DNA from: Planctomycetaceae bacterium
Lineage (GTDB): Bacteria; Planctomycetota; UBA1135; GCA-002686595
Reading direction: 5' to 3'
Length of the DNA stretch: 8,145 bases
NCBI GenBank assembly: GCA_013360535.1
Contig: JABWBL010000131.1
Location: forward strand, 1 to 8,145
Within the stretch, counting starts at the first letter, position 1. Each line of letters begins with the position of its first letter. Position numbers and translations under genes: made by a program. This document shows, piece after piece, positions 7,583 to 8,145 of the stretch. A model generated the notes under the pieces. That model was not told the DNA's origin, searched no databases, and saw only the letters and a list, made by a program, of their open reading frames with translations.

Positions 7583-7585
7583 AAT
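7580..7585 (+). promoter_or_regulatory. Possible -10 element (TAGAAT) upstream of rpiB
   Basis: TAGAAT is a good match to a -10 hexamer and lies 11 nt before the rpiB ATG, in a 14-nt gap that has no Shine-Dalgarno. Its TAG is also the punA stop codon, so this instance is partly constrained by coding. It could give a leaderless rpiB mRNA in addition to read-through from punA. Confidence 0.3.
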
Positions 7586-7596
7586 CCCGCGCTCCC

Positions 7597-8145
7597 ATGG
7601 CCATCGACGTCCGCGAGATCGCCCGCAAGGCGGCGAGCCGAGTGCTGTCCGAGCGCCAGCTCGCGCCGAAGTCTGCGCGCGTCGAGGCGGAGCCTGCGCA
7701 GCCGGTGCGCGTGGCCACGAAGAGCGTCTCGAGCGGTGCCACGAAGCCGCCGAAGCTTGTGCTGCCGCCGCCGGAAGCGCCCGAACGCCTGCTCGTGCTC
7801 GGCACTTGCCTCGCGGACACGCCCGATGGTGGCACGCTCAAGGTGCCCGACGACGCGTTGCTCTCGCCGCTCGCGCTCGAAGAAGCGCACCGCCGTCGCA
7901 TCACGATCCAGCGTGGCGCGCGCGACAGCGGTCGGCGCATCGCGATCGGCTGCGACCACGGCGGTTTCGCGCTCAAGGTCGACCTGCTGCGCTGGGTCGA
8001 GGCGCTCGGCTGCGTTGCGGTCGACTTCGGCACGCGCGACGAGAACGCCGTCGATTATCCCGACTTTGCGCGCGCGGTGGCGGAGGCCGTCGCGGGTGGC
8101 CAGTGCGAGCTGGGCATCGTGATCGACGGCGCCGGCATCGGCTCG
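7597..8145 (+). CDS. rpiB: RpiB-family sugar-phosphate isomerase with N-terminal microcompartment-targeting-like extension (3' partial)
   Basis: An open frame from ATG 7597 to the window end (183 residues seen; the C-terminus is missing). Residues 1-22 (MAIDVREIARKAASRVLSER...) form a predicted amphipathic helix with Ile3, Val5, Ile8, Ala12 and Val16 on one face. Residues 23-62 are a Pro/Ala/Ser-rich linker, and 63-107 a short extra segment ending in LEEAHRRRITIQRG. The RpiB fold starts at RRIAIGCDHGG (113-123). Asp120-His121 match E. coli Asp9-His10, and DYPDFA is at 153-158. Canonical RpiB interconverts ribose-5-phosphate and ribulose-5-phosphate. Here the loop GIVIDGAGIG puts Asp177 and Ala179 where E. 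coli has Cys66 and Thr68, so the chemistry may differ. Helix, linker and enzyme is the layout of BMC cargo with an encapsulation peptide. The product of DeoB is its expected substrate. A LacA/LacB-like isomerase is the alternative. The family is clear; targeting is inferred. Confidence 0.9.
   Translation, partial: MAIDVREIARKAASRVLSERQLAPKSARVEAEPAQPVRVATKSVSSGATKPPKLVLPPPEAPERLLVLGTCLADTPDGGTLKVPDDALLSPLALEEAHRRRITIQRGARDSGRRIAIGCDHGGFALKVDLLRWVEALGCVAVDFGTRDENAVDYPDFARAVAEAVAGGQCELGIVIDGAGIGS

Noticed and set aside
1..8145. BMC shell genes, CRISPR arrays, tRNA/rRNA genes, transposases
   Set aside because: None could be found on either strand in this window. The microcompartment link rests only on the RpiB N-terminus and pathway context.

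Overview
This window is a compact, single-strand (+) nucleoside-catabolism cluster from a high-GC bacterium (about two thirds G+C by eye). In order it holds a 95-bp perfect palindrome, phosphopentomutase (deoB), a large secreted FG-GAP beta-propeller protein, thymidine/pyrimidine-nucleoside phosphorylase (deoA), a CNT/NupC-type nucleoside symporter (nupC), a trimeric-type purine nucleoside phosphorylase (punA), and the 5' part of a ribose-5-phosphate isomerase B (RpiB) homologue cut by the window end. Planctomycetota is my best guess for the host. The reasons are the multi-repeat FG-GAP exported protein, the absence of clear Shine-Dalgarno sequences, the high GC, and an RpiB that looks tailored for a bacterial microcompartment (BMC). 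This assignment is an inference, not a demonstration.

The genes form one pathway. NupC imports nucleosides. DeoA (pyrimidine) and PunA (purine) cleave them with phosphate to free base plus (deoxy)ribose-1-phosphate. DeoB isomerises this to (deoxy)ribose-5-phosphate. An RpiB-family enzyme would then take ribose-5-phosphate onward. Spacing is 52 nt (deoB to FG-GAP gene), 66 nt (to deoA), 72 nt (to nupC), a 4-nt overlap (nupC/punA) and 14 nt (punA to rpiB). No convincing intrinsic terminator lies between the genes.

The most interesting part is the last gene. Its protein starts with a short amphipathic helix (residues 1 to about 22), then a Pro/Ala-rich linker, then a short extra segment, and only at about residue 114 the RpiB fold. 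That layout matches enzymes targeted to BMC lumens by encapsulation peptides. BMCs of the sugar-phosphate-utilising type are known to carry RpiB and deoxyribose-phosphate aldolase homologues. In addition, the residues aligning with catalytic Cys66 and Thr68 of E. coli RpiB are Asp and Ala here. Together these suggest that the cluster feeds pentose phosphates from salvaged nucleosides or DNA/RNA into a microcompartment whose other genes would lie just downstream. No shell protein is visible inside the window.

Two further oddities are the 46-bp-arm palindrome at the very start (biological hairpin or contig-end artefact) and a recurring TAG-containing, -10-like element shortly upstream of several start codons, which would fit leaderless or short-leader transcripts.
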